The notes under the pieces were generated by a model that worked only from the letters and a program-made list of their open reading frames with translations, was not told the origin of the DNA and ran no database searches. This document shows positions 9,056 to 17,587 of a stretch of 64,000 nt of DNA, piece by piece. Origin of the DNA: Luteibaculum oceani (GTDB lineage: Bacteria > Bacteroidota > Bacteroidia > Flavobacteriales_D > Luteibaculaceae); the NCBI RefSeq assembly GCF_007995015.1, contig NZ_VORB01000002.1, forward strand, positions 124,001 to 188,000, written 5' to 3'. The translations under genes were made by a program, and so were the position numbers. The first letter of the stretch is position 1. Each line of letters starts with the position of its first letter.

Positions 9056-9929
9056 GGTTTTTGGGCTTTTTGCGTTTCCACCTTTTGTGCGTCCATAACC
9101 AGTAGGCTGGATTTGCAACAATGTCCTTTTCTAAGGCTCGGTGATGCAGTTCTGAAATTTCACCTTTTCCGGTATTGAGGGGATCATCAATTAAATCATG
9201 AAATTGAAACTCGTAATATCCCCTGGATTTTTTATGGATAACCATATATACAACCGAGCGGTCAAAAATTTTCGAATATCGTTCGGTTCCCATTAAAATT
9301 CCAGTATCCTGATTTAAGAATTTTGTCCAATGCGCTCTTTTCGCATTTGCAGGGGATTGATCGCCTAAAAATAAGATGGCTTCGCAATTGGATTTGGGTT
9401 TCGCAAGGCTCTTTTTGGCATTTTCAGAGGCAATTAATTTTAGCCCATGTTTAGATCTCGATTTGTACAATAGGTCATCTACCGCCTTGTTGCTCTGTGT
9501 TTTATAGAGCCCCGAAAATCTTATCTTATGTTTTAGAATTTTGTTTGCAAGAGGTAAACCAAGAAGAAATTCCCAGTTGCCATAATGCCCCAATACAATA
9601 ATTAAATGCCTGCCCTGACTTGCGTACTTTTCCAGTACATCTATATTTTTAAAGGATATTCTTTTTTCTAGCTGCCGGGTGGATACTGTAATAAGTTTGA
9701 TACTCTCCAACAACACATCGCAAAAGTGTTTGTAAAACTGCTTTGCAATGCTTTTTATTTCTTTTTCATTTTTTTCTGGAAAGCTCTTCCGAAGGTTTTT
9801 AAAAACAACCTTCTTTCGGTAACCAATCAGATAGTAAACTACTGGATATAATAAACTAGAAAGGCCATGCCAAAACCAAAATGGCAGTTGGGAAATTGCT
9901 CGAACTTTTACTTTAATAATCCAGTTCAT
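9048..9929 (-). CDS. Lysophospholipid/lipid A acyltransferase, LpxL/HtrB family
   Basis: 293-residue membrane-anchored acyltransferase of the type that adds secondary acyl chains to lipid A or related lipids. The catalytic HX4E motif is seen as GHYGNWE (His115, Glu120), with the later LFLGDQSPANAKRAHWTKF region and a hydrophobic N-terminal segment (LSSLLYPVVYYLIGY). It overlaps alkC by 4 bases and rarA by 8 bases, so it sits inside a coupled operon. The exact acceptor (lipid A or ornithine lipid) cannot be told from sequence alone. Confidence 0.88.
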   Translation of the reverse strand: MNWIIKVKVRAISQLPFWFWHGLSSLLYPVVYYLIGYRKKVVFKNLRKSFPEKNEKEIKSIAKQFYKHFCDVLLESIKLITVSTRQLEKRISFKNIDVLEKYASQGRHLIIVLGHYGNWEFLLGLPLANKILKHKIRFSGLYKTQSNKAVDDLLYKSRSKHGLKLIASENAKKSLAKPKSNCEAILFLGDQSPANAKRAHWTKFLNQDTGILMGTERYSKIFDRSVVYMVIHKKSRGYYEFQFHDLIDDPLNTGKGEISELHHRALEKDIVANPAYWLWTHKRWKRKKPKNHG

Positions 9930-11017
9930 TCAACATCAAAAGTTTCTTGTGCGCAAACTTCACCATTTAAAAGGATTTTTACCCAGTACTTTCCAGGATA
10001 ATATTTCCTAACTGAGTTGTCTTTTATGGGGAGCACCTTTTTTAATACCACTTTTTCATTCCCCTGTAATTTTCCACTCCATCCTTTGAATACCTTTTTC
10101 CGACTTTGTTTTTTGCCAGGAAGCTCCAATTCTAAATCGGCAATGTAGTCTGCAGTTTGGTGTTGTTTTGAGTGGAGGATGCAAATTATTTCTAGAGAAT
10201 CTCCTAAGTATATTTTTTTTGGAAGTTTCAAATCTACACGGTTCGGAAAGGAAGAAATCCCCACTAGTTTTAAGGCTTTAGCATTCCCTTTTTTTATTTC
10301 AGAGCGTAAGGCGTGTTTAATAATCCACTGGGTATTTTCAGGTGGACTATTTCTATTCCAGGCCTCAATAATTTGATAGAAAAAGCCAGGATTCGTCCAA
10401 GAGAAGTCGTTAAGGTGGTTGGCAACACTCTTTTGAACGTATTTAGAACTGTCATTCTTAAGGTTTTCTAGAATGGGTCGAGTGAGATTGGGATTGTTAA
10501 TCACCGGAGTTAAATTAGAGCCCCATGGCAATCGGGGTCTGGTTCCTTCACTTGCCCAGCGTCTTAAGTGTTCGTTATCAGATTTAGTGTATTCAAGTAA
10601 TTTAGAAAAAGCCTGGTCGGGATCCTTTTCTATAAATGGCCTAACTGCAAATTCTGCAGTAAACAATTGAGTTAATATTTCCATTAACTCAAACGACTCG
10701 GAATAATCGTCTAGGCCATAAAGTTGTACTACCATGCAAAAGGGATCCCAGAAAAATCCGTTTATTTTTTCTGAACTCCTTTTGGCATCTTGTAAAAGTG
10801 GCAGCGTATGTTGGTAAAAGCTTCTAAAAGATTGATTGTGAACAAGAAACAAATTTTTAGCGATCTCCTTAACTCGATTTCTAAAAGGAATTTCTTCTTT
10901 AAATGGAGAGGGTCTAGAAAAGTATTGTCCAGAGGGTGATGATAATAAGTGCTTGGGTATAAAAGCTGTTAGTTGCTTTTTATAACTTTCGCAGAAGAAA
11001 TTTTTAAAGGGTTCCAT
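9926..11017 (-). CDS. DNA alkylation repair protein, AlkC-like with Ig-like C-terminus
   Basis: 363 residues. The middle (about 105-255) is a HEAT-repeat DNA glycosylase of the AlkC/AlkD superfamily: LRRWASEGTRPRLPWG is the most recognisable block, followed by DSSKYVQKSVANHLNDFSW and TQWIIKHALRSEIKKGN. The last 100 residues (LPKKIYLGDSLEI ... GKYWVKILLNGEV) look like the Ig-like domain that separates AlkC from AlkD. Known AlkC enzymes excise 3-methylcytosine and 1-methyladenine. It opens the minus-strand operon and diverges from a WYL regulator only 25 bases away. Substrate assignment is by family resemblance. Confidence 0.8.
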   Translation of the reverse strand: MEPFKNFFCESYKKQLTAFIPKHLLSSPSGQYFSRPSPFKEEIPFRNRVKEIAKNLFLVHNQSFRSFYQHTLPLLQDAKRSSEKINGFFWDPFCMVVQLYGLDDYSESFELMEILTQLFTAEFAVRPFIEKDPDQAFSKLLEYTKSDNEHLRRWASEGTRPRLPWGSNLTPVINNPNLTRPILENLKNDSSKYVQKSVANHLNDFSWTNPGFFYQIIEAWNRNSPPENTQWIIKHALRSEIKKGNAKALKLVGISSFPNRVDLKLPKKIYLGDSLEIICILHSKQHQTADYIADLELELPGKKQSRKKVFKGWSGKLQGNEKVVLKKVLPIKDNSVRKYYPGKYWVKILLNGEVCAQETFDVE

Positions 11018-11022
11018 TGCCT

Positions 11023-11030
11023 CAAAAATA
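11023..11030 (-). promoter_or_regulatory. -7 promoter box for alkC operon
   Basis: On the minus strand TATTTTTG matches the Bacteroidota -7 consensus TAnnTTTG exactly. It ends only five bases before the alkC ATG (11015-11017), so the transcript would start at or next to the start codon. No TTTG -33 box is seen at the usual spacing. Confidence 0.5.
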
Positions 11031-11042
11031 GGAGAGAAAATT

Positions 11043-12062
11043 ATGCCTGCTGTTAAAAATGCGCGCCGCCGTTATCGCATCATTAATAATATGCTGCGTA
11101 ATAAACAAGCACCATATCCAACCAAGGATGAAATTAGAAAGGCTTGTGAGGAAGATTTGTTTGGTGGGGAATACGGCGATCACATTAGCGAAAGCACCAT
11201 TGAAAAGGATATTCGTGCAATGAAGGAGGAGTACGATGCGCCCATTGTGTACAACAGACTGCAAAAGGGTTATGAATATACCGATCCAGCATACAACTTC
11301 GATAGTATTCCTTTAAGCTCCGAAGAAATGGAGGCTCTGCAGTTTGCTGCGTCTAGTTTGTTACGGTATAAAAACATTGAAATATTCTCCCAGTTCGAAT
11401 TGGCCATCTCAAAAATCTTTGAAACCCTAACACTGGACACGGATAAAGAGGGGCATTCAAAAATTTGGTTTGATAGAAAGGTAAATACAGTAGAGGGGCA
11501 GCAACATCTAAAGCCCATTTTGGATGCGATAAACGACTATAAATCCATAAAAATCGATTATTATTCGCTATCAAGTAATAAGAGGAAACAGTACCATTTA
11601 AAGCCTATTCTGCTAAGGGAATATGAGGCTTTGTGGTATTTAATCGCCTACAATCTTGAAAAGAAGCGCATTCAAACTTTCGAATTGGGAAGAATTCACG
11701 AATTGGAGATTGCCGAGGCTTCACCACTTAAGTTGGGAGCAGATTTTGATCCGGAAACCTATTTTGCGCATGCTTTTGGAATTACGGTACCAGATGAATT
11801 AAAAGCAGAAAAAATAAAACTGGAGGTTTCTGGTATTTTTCCTTTGCTTTTAAAAGAGAACCCTCTCCATAAATCTCAACATTTAAAAGGTAAAGGCGAA
11901 AAAGCAGAAATTGAGTTGGAAGTATTAATTACTCCAGAATTGAAGGCGAAAATTTTAAGTTTTGGAAATAATTGCAAGGTAGTGCGTCCTCTGGAATTGC
12001 AGCAATGGCACAAGGAGGAGATAAAAAAAATGGGAAAATTATACGGGTCAGTTAAACCGTAA
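11043..12062 (+). CDS. WYL domain transcriptional regulator
   Basis: 339 residues. N-terminal winged helix-turn-helix region about 1-85 (RRRYRIINNMLRN, SESTIEKDIRAMKEEY), then a WYL domain about 160-240 with the name-giving residues in EALWYLIAYN and the FELGRIHELE strand, and a C-terminal WCX-type extension. WYL regulators sense ligands, often nucleic acid, and control DNA repair or phage-defence genes. It is divergent from alkC with a 25-base shared control region and followed by a HIRAN protein, bcp and recA. Control of alkC or recA is a reasonable but untested inference. Confidence 0.88.
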   Translation: MPAVKNARRRYRIINNMLRNKQAPYPTKDEIRKACEEDLFGGEYGDHISESTIEKDIRAMKEEYDAPIVYNRLQKGYEYTDPAYNFDSIPLSSEEMEALQFAASSLLRYKNIEIFSQFELAISKIFETLTLDTDKEGHSKIWFDRKVNTVEGQQHLKPILDAINDYKSIKIDYYSLSSNKRKQYHLKPILLREYEALWYLIAYNLEKKRIQTFELGRIHELEIAEASPLKLGADFDPETYFAHAFGITVPDELKAEKIKLEVSGIFPLLLKENPLHKSQHLKGKGEKAEIELEVLITPELKAKILSFGNNCKVVRPLELQQWHKEEIKKMGKLYGSVKP

Positions 12063-12115
12063 ATAGTTTACGAGGTGAGGTGCTTTGTTTGTAGAGTAAT
12101 TAAAAACATCGCACC

Positions 12116-12514
12116 ATGAAAGCTTTTATCCAAAACAACCCGTTTTTCCAAAGTAAAAACCTTTTTGAGGTAAACTATCACGTTAAAAGAGAGATTCCTG
12201 TTCTTAGATTATCAGAGGCTCAACTCCCATTGATTTTTAGACAGTTGCGCGTAGGTAGTGAGGTTATTTTAAAGCAATTTGTAGCCGAGGGAGAAATTTT
12301 TGTTACCGTTTACTATCAAGGTTTTAAGTTAGGATGGTTACCCAAAGATGTTTCATCAACTTTATTAAATGAGCTAAAAAACGGACGCGTTTATAGGGCA
12401 GTAGTTTCTAGAGTTACCAAAAAACGATTTTTACCACCTTCACAGATATTTGTTAACATTTTGTCTCCAATGGAACACGAAGGAGGGCAAACTTGTATTT
12501 CCTTTGAATCATAA
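12116..12514 (+). CDS. HIRAN-domain-like small protein
   Basis: 132 residues without signal peptide. Residues about 20-115 resemble a HIRAN domain: a polar strand NYHVKRE, LRVGSEVILK, then VTVYYQGFKLGWLPKDVSSTLLNELKNGRVYRAVV, matching the typical hydrophobic strand, klGyLP turn and G-x-x-Y-x-A-x-V end. HIRAN domains bind DNA 3' ends or damaged DNA and often occur with helicases or WYL proteins. Here it follows a WYL regulator by 53 bases and precedes bcp and recA. Assignment is from pattern only. Confidence 0.65.
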   Translation: MKAFIQNNPFFQSKNLFEVNYHVKREIPVLRLSEAQLPLIFRQLRVGSEVILKQFVAEGEIFVTVYYQGFKLGWLPKDVSSTLLNELKNGRVYRAVVSRVTKKRFLPPSQIFVNILSPMEHEGGQTCISFES

Positions 12515-12525
12515 AATTATTGCAG

Positions 12526-12984
12526 ATGTTAAAAGTAGGAGACAAAGCTCCAGACTTTACCGGAGTAAATCAAAATGAAGAAACCGTTAAACTGGCCGAC
12601 TATAAAGGGTCTAACCTAATTTTATACTTCTACCCTAAGGATGATACTCCTGGTTGTACAAAGGAGAGTTGTAGTTTGAGAGACTTTCACGGAGAGCTGC
12701 TAGAGAAGGGGTACAAAATATTAGGTGTAAGTGCCGACACTGCAGCAAAGCATCAAAAGTTTATTGATAAATACAATTTGCCTTTCGATTTAATAGCTGA
12801 TACCGAAAAGGAAATCATAAAGGCTTATGATTGCTGGGGACTGAAAAAATTTATGGGTAAAGAGTACGAAGGTATCATCAGAACAACGTATATTATAAGT
12901 AAGGAAGGGAAGATTTCCCACATATTTAAAAAAGTAAAAACCGCCTCTCATGCCGAGCAAATCCTTGAGGAGGTAGAAAATTAA
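12526..12984 (+). CDS. bcp: Thioredoxin-dependent thiol peroxidase (Bcp/PrxQ)
   Basis: 152 residues from ATG 12526 ([11 protein letters not shown]); an in-frame TTG at 12520 is unnecessary. Peroxiredoxin of the atypical 2-Cys PrxQ class that reduces hydrogen and alkyl peroxides with thioredoxin. The peroxidatic Cys44 in DDTPGCT and the resolving Cys49 (CTKESC) are both present, with the downstream [11 protein letters not shown] and [12 protein letters not shown] strands. It lies 11 bases after the HIRAN gene and 11 bases before recA, suggesting one transcript of stress genes. Confidence 0.93.
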   Translation: MLKVGDKAPDFTGVNQNEETVKLADYKGSNLILYFYPKDDTPGCTKESCSLRDFHGELLEKGYKILGVSADTAAKHQKFIDKYNLPFDLIADTEKEIIKAYDCWGLKKFMGKEYEGIIRTTYIISKEGKISHIFKKVKTASHAEQILEEVEN

Positions 12985-12995
12985 AACCTATCATT

Positions 12996-14015
12996 ATGGC
13001 AGAAGTTAAAGACGCTGTTAAAGAGCAGAACAAAGAAAAGTTAAAGGCCCTCCAAATAACCCTAGATCGCATTGACAAAACCTATGGAAAGGGAACGGTA
13101 ATGCGCCTAGGAGATGGCAATGTGCAGGCGGTAGAAGTTATACCATCTGGATCACTAACCCTAGATATGGCCCTTGGGGTATATGGATATCCAAAGGGGC
13201 GCGTGGTGGAAATTTATGGTCCAGAATCTTCTGGTAAAACCACCCTTGCAATTCATGCAATAGCGGAGGTTCAGAAAAAAGGAGGTATTGCTGCCATAAT
13301 TGATGCCGAGCACGCATTTGATAAATTCTACGCTGAAAAGCTGGGTGTGGATACCAATGATTTGTTAATCTCTCAACCTGATAACGGAGAACAAGCTCTT
13401 GAAATCGCTGAGAATTTAATCCGTTCTGGAGCCATAGACCTTATCGTTGTAGATTCTGTTGCAGCACTTACTCCAAAAGCCGAAATTGAAGGTGAAATGG
13501 GGGATTCGCAAATGGGTCTTCAAGCTAGATTGATGTCTAAAGCACTTAGAAAGCTAACTGGAGCACTTAACAAAACTGGATGTTGCTGTATTTTTATCAA
13601 CCAGTTAAGAGATAAAATTGGTGTAATGTTCGGTAACCCCGAAACTACAACTGGTGGTAATGCACTTAAGTTCTATTCCTCTGTGCGTTTAGATATCAGA
13701 AGATCTACCCAGATTAAAGATGGTGATAACGTAATTGGATCCAGAACTAGAGTTAAGGTGGTTAAGAATAAAGTGGCTCCTCCTTTCCAAAAAGCTGAGT
13801 TCGATATTATGTACGGCCAAGGTATTTCACGAAGTGGTGAAATTTTAGATTTGGCGGTTGATCACAACGTTGTAAAGAAAAGTGGTTCTTGGTTCTCTTA
13901 TGGTGAAACCAAGCTAGGGCAGGGAAGAGATAGTGTTAAGAGTTTAATAGAAGATAACCCAGAATTAATGGCCGAGCTTGAAGAGCAAATTAAAGAGGCC
14001 CTTAAACAGGAATAA
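12996..14015 (+). CDS. recA: Recombinase A
   Basis: 339 residues, standard length. RecA forms filaments on single-stranded DNA for homologous recombination and SOS co-protease activity. Walker [10 protein letters not shown] about residues 75-83, Walker [11 protein letters not shown], loop L1 region [14 protein letters not shown], and loop L2 region [19 protein letters not shown] are all intact. A rho-independent terminator follows 23 bases later. No LexA-type box was recognised upstream, and the gene is probably read from the WYL-HIRAN-bcp transcript or an internal promoter. Confidence 0.98.
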   Translation: MAEVKDAVKEQNKEKLKALQITLDRIDKTYGKGTVMRLGDGNVQAVEVIPSGSLTLDMALGVYGYPKGRVVEIYGPESSGKTTLAIHAIAEVQKKGGIAAIIDAEHAFDKFYAEKLGVDTNDLLISQPDNGEQALEIAENLIRSGAIDLIVVDSVAALTPKAEIEGEMGDSQMGLQARLMSKALRKLTGALNKTGCCCIFINQLRDKIGVMFGNPETTTGGNALKFYSSVRLDIRRSTQIKDGDNVIGSRTRVKVVKNKVAPPFQKAEFDIMYGQGISRSGEILDLAVDHNVVKKSGSWFSYGETKLGQGRDSVKSLIEDNPELMAELEEQIKEALKQE

Positions 14016-14038
14016 TTTATTAAAGCGATGTAAATTTG

Positions 14039-14067
14039 AGCCCCACACATTTTAGTGGGGCTTTTTT
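14039..14067 (+). terminator. Rho-independent terminator after recA
   Basis: AGCCCCAC (14039-14046) pairs with GTGGGGCT (14055-14062) around an 8-base loop, then a run of T. A TAAATTTG box sits immediately upstream at 14031-14038 and could be the -7 element of the next gene, in which case the hairpin would lie in its leader. Confidence 0.9.
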
Positions 14068-14070
14068 ATT

Positions 14071-15087
14071 ATGAGAAACTGTATTTTATTTTCAATTTTT
14101 CTTTTTTTAATGGCATGTGGTTCAGAACAGAATTACAGCGATAATACCACGGCCGATAACCAAGAATACAAGGTGGAGTCTAGCAAAGAAGACTCATTAA
14201 ATCTTGTTTTAAGAAATGATCCTAACAACATAGATGCATACTTAGAGCGGGGAAACCTGAAGTTTCAAGATAGTCGCTTTCAAGGAGCATTGGGCGATGC
14301 GGATAGAGCCCTTACAATAGATTCCCTAAATCCGGAAGCACTTGTTCTAAAGGGGGAAAGCCAATTCGCATTGGAGGAGTTTTATGAATCTCAAAAAACA
14401 TTTGAAAAGTGCCTGGAATATAATCCTAAGTATGTTCCTTGCTACGAGAAACTGGCTGAAATAAGTTTACTCAGAAAAAATTACGAAAAGGCAATAGGCT
14501 ATGTAAATGACGCATTGCGACTTGATGAGCAAAATTACTACCCCTATTATCTAAAGGGCTGGATTTACCAAGAAAAAGGGGATTCTGCTTTGGCAGCATC
14601 TTCATATCAGACCTCGGTAGAGCTTAACCCTAAATTTTACGATGGATACATTATGTTGGGTTCATTGTATTACAATGCGAATCATCCTCTTTGTGTTCAG
14701 TACTTTAATACGGCGTTAGAATTAGAACCAACAAGTACTGAGGCTTTGTATTTTATGGGGATGTATTACCAGAATAATGAGGAGTCAGCTAAAGCTACTC
14801 AAGCGTACAACAGAATGAGGGCCATAGATGCAACCGATTTGCGACCTTGGTACAACACTGGTTTTATCCATTTAACGCAAAACTTGAAATTTGATTCTGC
14901 AGTATATTATTTCAATCAGGTATTAATCCAAGACGACCAATACTACGCGGCTTGGTATAATAGAGGATTGGCCCATTTAAAAATGGGAAATAAGAAGCAG
15001 GCCATTGCTGATATGGAAACAGCAGTTGGAATAAATCCAGATTATACCATTGCAATTAAAGCACTGAACCGATTAACGGGTCAATAG
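14071..15087 (+). CDS. TPR-repeat lipoprotein
   Basis: 338 residues. Lipoprotein signal with lipobox LMAC (Cys16), then about seven tetratricopeptide repeats covering residues 45-335 (NNIDAYLERGNLKFQ, YYPYYLKGWIYQEKG, YYAAWYNRGLAHLKMGNKKQA). TPR lipoproteins scaffold protein complexes at a membrane; no partner is evident. It stands alone between two terminators. Confidence 0.85.
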   Translation: MRNCILFSIFLFLMACGSEQNYSDNTTADNQEYKVESSKEDSLNLVLRNDPNNIDAYLERGNLKFQDSRFQGALGDADRALTIDSLNPEALVLKGESQFALEEFYESQKTFEKCLEYNPKYVPCYEKLAEISLLRKNYEKAIGYVNDALRLDEQNYYPYYLKGWIYQEKGDSALAASSYQTSVELNPKFYDGYIMLGSLYYNANHPLCVQYFNTALELEPTSTEALYFMGMYYQNNEESAKATQAYNRMRAIDATDLRPWYNTGFIHLTQNLKFDSAVYYFNQVLIQDDQYYAAWYNRGLAHLKMGNKKQAIADMETAVGINPDYTIAIKALNRLTGQ

Positions 15088-15108
15088 ATAAAAGAGCGTA
15101 TTAAAAAC

Positions 15109-15147
15109 AAAAAGGCTCCATTTGAAAATTCAAATGGAGCCTTTTTT
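15109..15147. terminator. Bidirectional terminator between convergent genes
   Basis: AAAGGCTCCATTTG (15111-15124) and CAAATGGAGCCTTT (15131-15144) form a perfect 14-bp stem with a 6-base loop. It has A runs on the left and T runs on the right, so it can act on both strands for the TPR lipoprotein and the PUR gene. Confidence 0.92.
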
Positions 15148-15165
15148 AATTTAAGTGGTTAAATA

Positions 15166-15555
15166 CTAACCTAAATCGTCGAAGTTGATATCTGAAATAG
15201 CTTTTGAGCTTTTCGTAAGATCATCTTCTTCTTTATTGTTTTCAGTAGTTTTTTCACTAGATGCGTGCTCATCTGCCGCCATAAACTCATTATCTGGATT
15301 TTCCTGAAGCGACTTAATTTTATCAATTGCTTCTTCTAATCCACCCACAAATTTTTCGAAATCCTCTTTGTAAAGGAAAAGCTTATGCTTTTCAAAGTAA
15401 AACTTACCATCTTCCTGAAAGCGCTTTTTGCTTTCTGTTATGGTAAGATATAAGTCGTTGCTTTTTGTGGATTTAATATCAAAAAAGTAGGTCCTTTTCC
15501 CTGCTCTAACCGACTTGGAGTAAATATCCTGACGGTTTTCCTTTCCTTCTGCCAT
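15166..15555 (-). CDS. PUR family DNA/RNA-binding protein (DUF3276)
   Basis: 129 residues. The core, residues about 10-85, is the Bacteroidota PUR-alpha-like domain: IYSKSVRAGKRTYFFDIK, DLYLTITESKKRF, FEKHKLFLYKEDFEKF. PUR repeats bind single-stranded purine-rich nucleic acid. The C-terminal 40 residues are acidic and low complexity (ASSEKTTENNKEEDDL), likely disordered. The physiological role is unknown. A TACTTTTG box lies upstream on the minus strand. Confidence 0.85.
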   Translation of the reverse strand: MAEGKENRQDIYSKSVRAGKRTYFFDIKSTKSNDLYLTITESKKRFQEDGKFYFEKHKLFLYKEDFEKFVGGLEEAIDKIKSLQENPDNEFMAADEHASSEKTTENNKEEDDLTKSSKAISDINFDDLG

Positions 15556-15591
15556 GTACCGATACTCTATTAAAATTCTGAAACCTTATTA

Positions 15592-15620
15592 CAAAAGTAC
15601 TACTTTTTACCGTAGTACTT
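15592..15620 (-). promoter_or_regulatory. -7 box overlapping a perfect inverted repeat
   Basis: AAGTACTAC (15595-15603) and GTAGTACTT (15612-15620) form a perfect 9-bp inverted repeat with 8 bases between. On the minus strand the 3' arm runs into TACTTTTG (15599-15592), an exact TAnnTTTG box for the PUR gene. The hairpin may terminate the ABC transporter transcript, act as an operator for the PUR promoter, or both. Confidence 0.5.
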
Positions 15621-15622
15621 GC

Positions 15623-17485
15623 TTATGAAGCTTCCTTAACTCCCTCTAAAAGCTGTTGCTGATGCATTTCAGCATATATTCCATTCTTATTCAGTAGGCT
15701 TTGGTGGTTTCCAATTTCTGCAATGGATCCATTTTCCAAAACAATAATTTTATCTGCATGCTTTACCGTACTTATTCTATGGGAGATTAAAACAGATGTG
15801 CGTCCTTTCATTATCCGTTTTAAATTGGATAATATAGTCTCTTCTGTTTCAGTGTCTACTGCAGATAAACTGTCGTCAAATATTAAAATCTTGGGTTTTT
15901 TTATAATCGCTCTGGCAATGGAAACCCTCTGTTTTTGTCCTCCGGACAAGGTGATTCCTCTTTCTCCTAATATAGTGTCAAAGCCTTTTTTGAAACCTTG
16001 GATATTTTCTAGGATATGAGCGTCTTTAGCGGCTTGTTCGATCTCTTCTTTCTCGGCCTTATACTTTAACCCAAAGGAAATGTTGTTTGCAATGGTATCA
16101 CTAAAGAGAAACACATCTTGGGGAACGTATCCAATCTGGGAGCGCAAATTGAACAGATGATGACTTCGAATATCCAATCCATCAATTTCTATGCTTCCTT
16201 CCTGAGGTTCAAAAAGTCGGCCTATTAAATTGGCTAGGGTAGATTTCCCACTTCCCGTTCGGCCCACAACTGCTAGTACTTCACCACTATTAATTTCAAA
16301 CGATACGTTTTTAAGAGCGTTTATTCCAGATTCTGGGTAGGTAAAGCTTACATTTTTAAAGCTTATGTTGCCTTCAATTTCCTGTTCTTCTTCAACCGTA
16401 TTTACAATTTCTGGTTCCGTGTTTAGGAATTCCTTAATTCTCCTCATGCTAGCCGAGGCTCTTTGAATAAGACTTGTAACCCATCCCACAGCGGCGAAAG
16501 GCCAAGTTAGCATGTTTACGTATATCACGAATTCTGCAATGTTCCCCAGCGTTACCTCACCAGCGAAAGATTTCATTCCACCTATGTAAACGGTAATAAT
16601 GGTGCTTAATCCAATCAGTAATAGGATAATGGGAAAAAACAGGGCATCTACCTTCACCAAGTCCAAGGATCTACGCTTGTATTCCTCACATTCTCCCTTA
16701 AAGTTTTCTGCAAAAACTTGTTCTCTAGTATATGCCTTAAGAACCCTTATTCCCGAAAAGGCCTCTTGTACTAAGGTAGAGAGGTAGCTTTGTTGTTCTT
16801 GTTTGTACTTAGTTTTACGGTTTATTATAGTGGATACATAGTAAATAAGCACCGACATAATAGGTAATGGGGCTAACACATACAAGGTCAATTCTACATT
16901 TACCTGAAGCATAAATGTTATGGTAAATAAGAAGAGAAAAATAAGGTTGATGGTGTACATTACCCCAGGTCCTAAATACATTCTCACTTGTGAAACATCC
17001 TCCGAAATTCTGTTCATGAGGTCTCCAGTGTTGTTTCTTTTATAAAATGCGGGGCTTAATTTTTGGTATTGGTCGAAGATTTCATTCTTTAGATCGTATT
17101 CTATGTTTCTCGACATGATGATAATGGTCTGTCGGGTAAAGAACAAGAAAACACCTTTTACCAAATACACTACAAAGTAGGATGCGCCGAGGATAACAGC
17201 CAAAAATCCAACTGTTTTTAGAGCGGCTTCACTACTCGAAAAGTCTAAAGATTCTTTCAGGGTTAATCCCCAATTTTTTTCAAAATCCGCCAAAATATTA
17301 GGGTAAAAAGGAAAGGATCCAGCCTTGTAAAGTTGAGTAGCTTCCTTCACTAAATCAAACGCAAATCGCACTATGCGAGGCGAATACACGGCAAATAGAT
17401 TGGTGAATACAATGAAGAGAATTCCAAGGAAAAATTTTACTCTATACTTCCAAAAATACTTATTAAGATAGGCTAGTTCTTTCAT
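15623..17485 (-). CDS. ABC exporter, fused permease and ATPase (MsbA-like)
   Basis: 620 residues, a half-transporter that works as a homodimer. N-terminal membrane domain with six spans about 1-340 (FFLGILFIVFTNLFAVY, LGASYFVVYLVKGVFLFF), then the nucleotide-binding domain with Walker A GRTGSGKST, signature LSGGQKQR, Walker B ILIFDDSLSAVD and the H-loop ISHR. The MsbA/BmrA class exports lipids or drugs; the substrate cannot be read from sequence. The gene diverges from the leucine dehydrogenase gene about 100 bases away. Confidence 0.9.
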   Translation of the reverse strand: MKELAYLNKYFWKYRVKFFLGILFIVFTNLFAVYSPRIVRFAFDLVKEATQLYKAGSFPFYPNILADFEKNWGLTLKESLDFSSSEAALKTVGFLAVILGASYFVVYLVKGVFLFFTRQTIIIMSRNIEYDLKNEIFDQYQKLSPAFYKRNNTGDLMNRISEDVSQVRMYLGPGVMYTINLIFLFLFTITFMLQVNVELTLYVLAPLPIMSVLIYYVSTIINRKTKYKQEQQSYLSTLVQEAFSGIRVLKAYTREQVFAENFKGECEEYKRRSLDLVKVDALFFPIILLLIGLSTIITVYIGGMKSFAGEVTLGNIAEFVIYVNMLTWPFAAVGWVTSLIQRASASMRRIKEFLNTEPEIVNTVEEEQEIEGNISFKNVSFTYPESGINALKNVSFEINSGEVLAVVGRTGSGKSTLANLIGRLFEPQEGSIEIDGLDIRSHHLFNLRSQIGYVPQDVFLFSDTIANNISFGLKYKAEKEEIEQAAKDAHILENIQGFKKGFDTILGERGITLSGGQKQRVSIARAIIKKPKILIFDDSLSAVDTETEETILSNLKRIMKGRTSVLISHRISTVKHADKIIVLENGSIAEIGNHQSLLNKNGIYAEMHQQQLLEGVKEAS

Positions 17486-17520
17486 TCAATTGCTCCCCAA
17501 AATGGGTATTGATTTTTGTC

Positions 17521-17528
17521 TATTTTTG
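17521..17528 (+). promoter_or_regulatory. -7 promoter box for leucine dehydrogenase operon
   Basis: TATTTTTG matches TAnnTTTG and is followed by C, as usual. It places the transcript start near 17535 and supports ATG 17588 rather than the ATG-like start at 17516, which lies upstream of the box. Confidence 0.55.
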
Positions 17529-17587
17529 CACGGCTTTACAAAGCTCTGGCTAAGGTAAACAAAGTCACAACGATTATTTCCCGAATT

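Noticed and set aside
11043-12514. WYL plus HIRAN as a phage-defence island
   Set aside because: Neighbours are housekeeping repair genes (recA, bcp, alkC, rarA) with no nuclease, toxin or mobility gene.
17516-17587. Longer N-terminus of leucine dehydrogenase
   Set aside because: It begins before the -7 box, so these codons would not be in the mRNA, and they lack family similarity.
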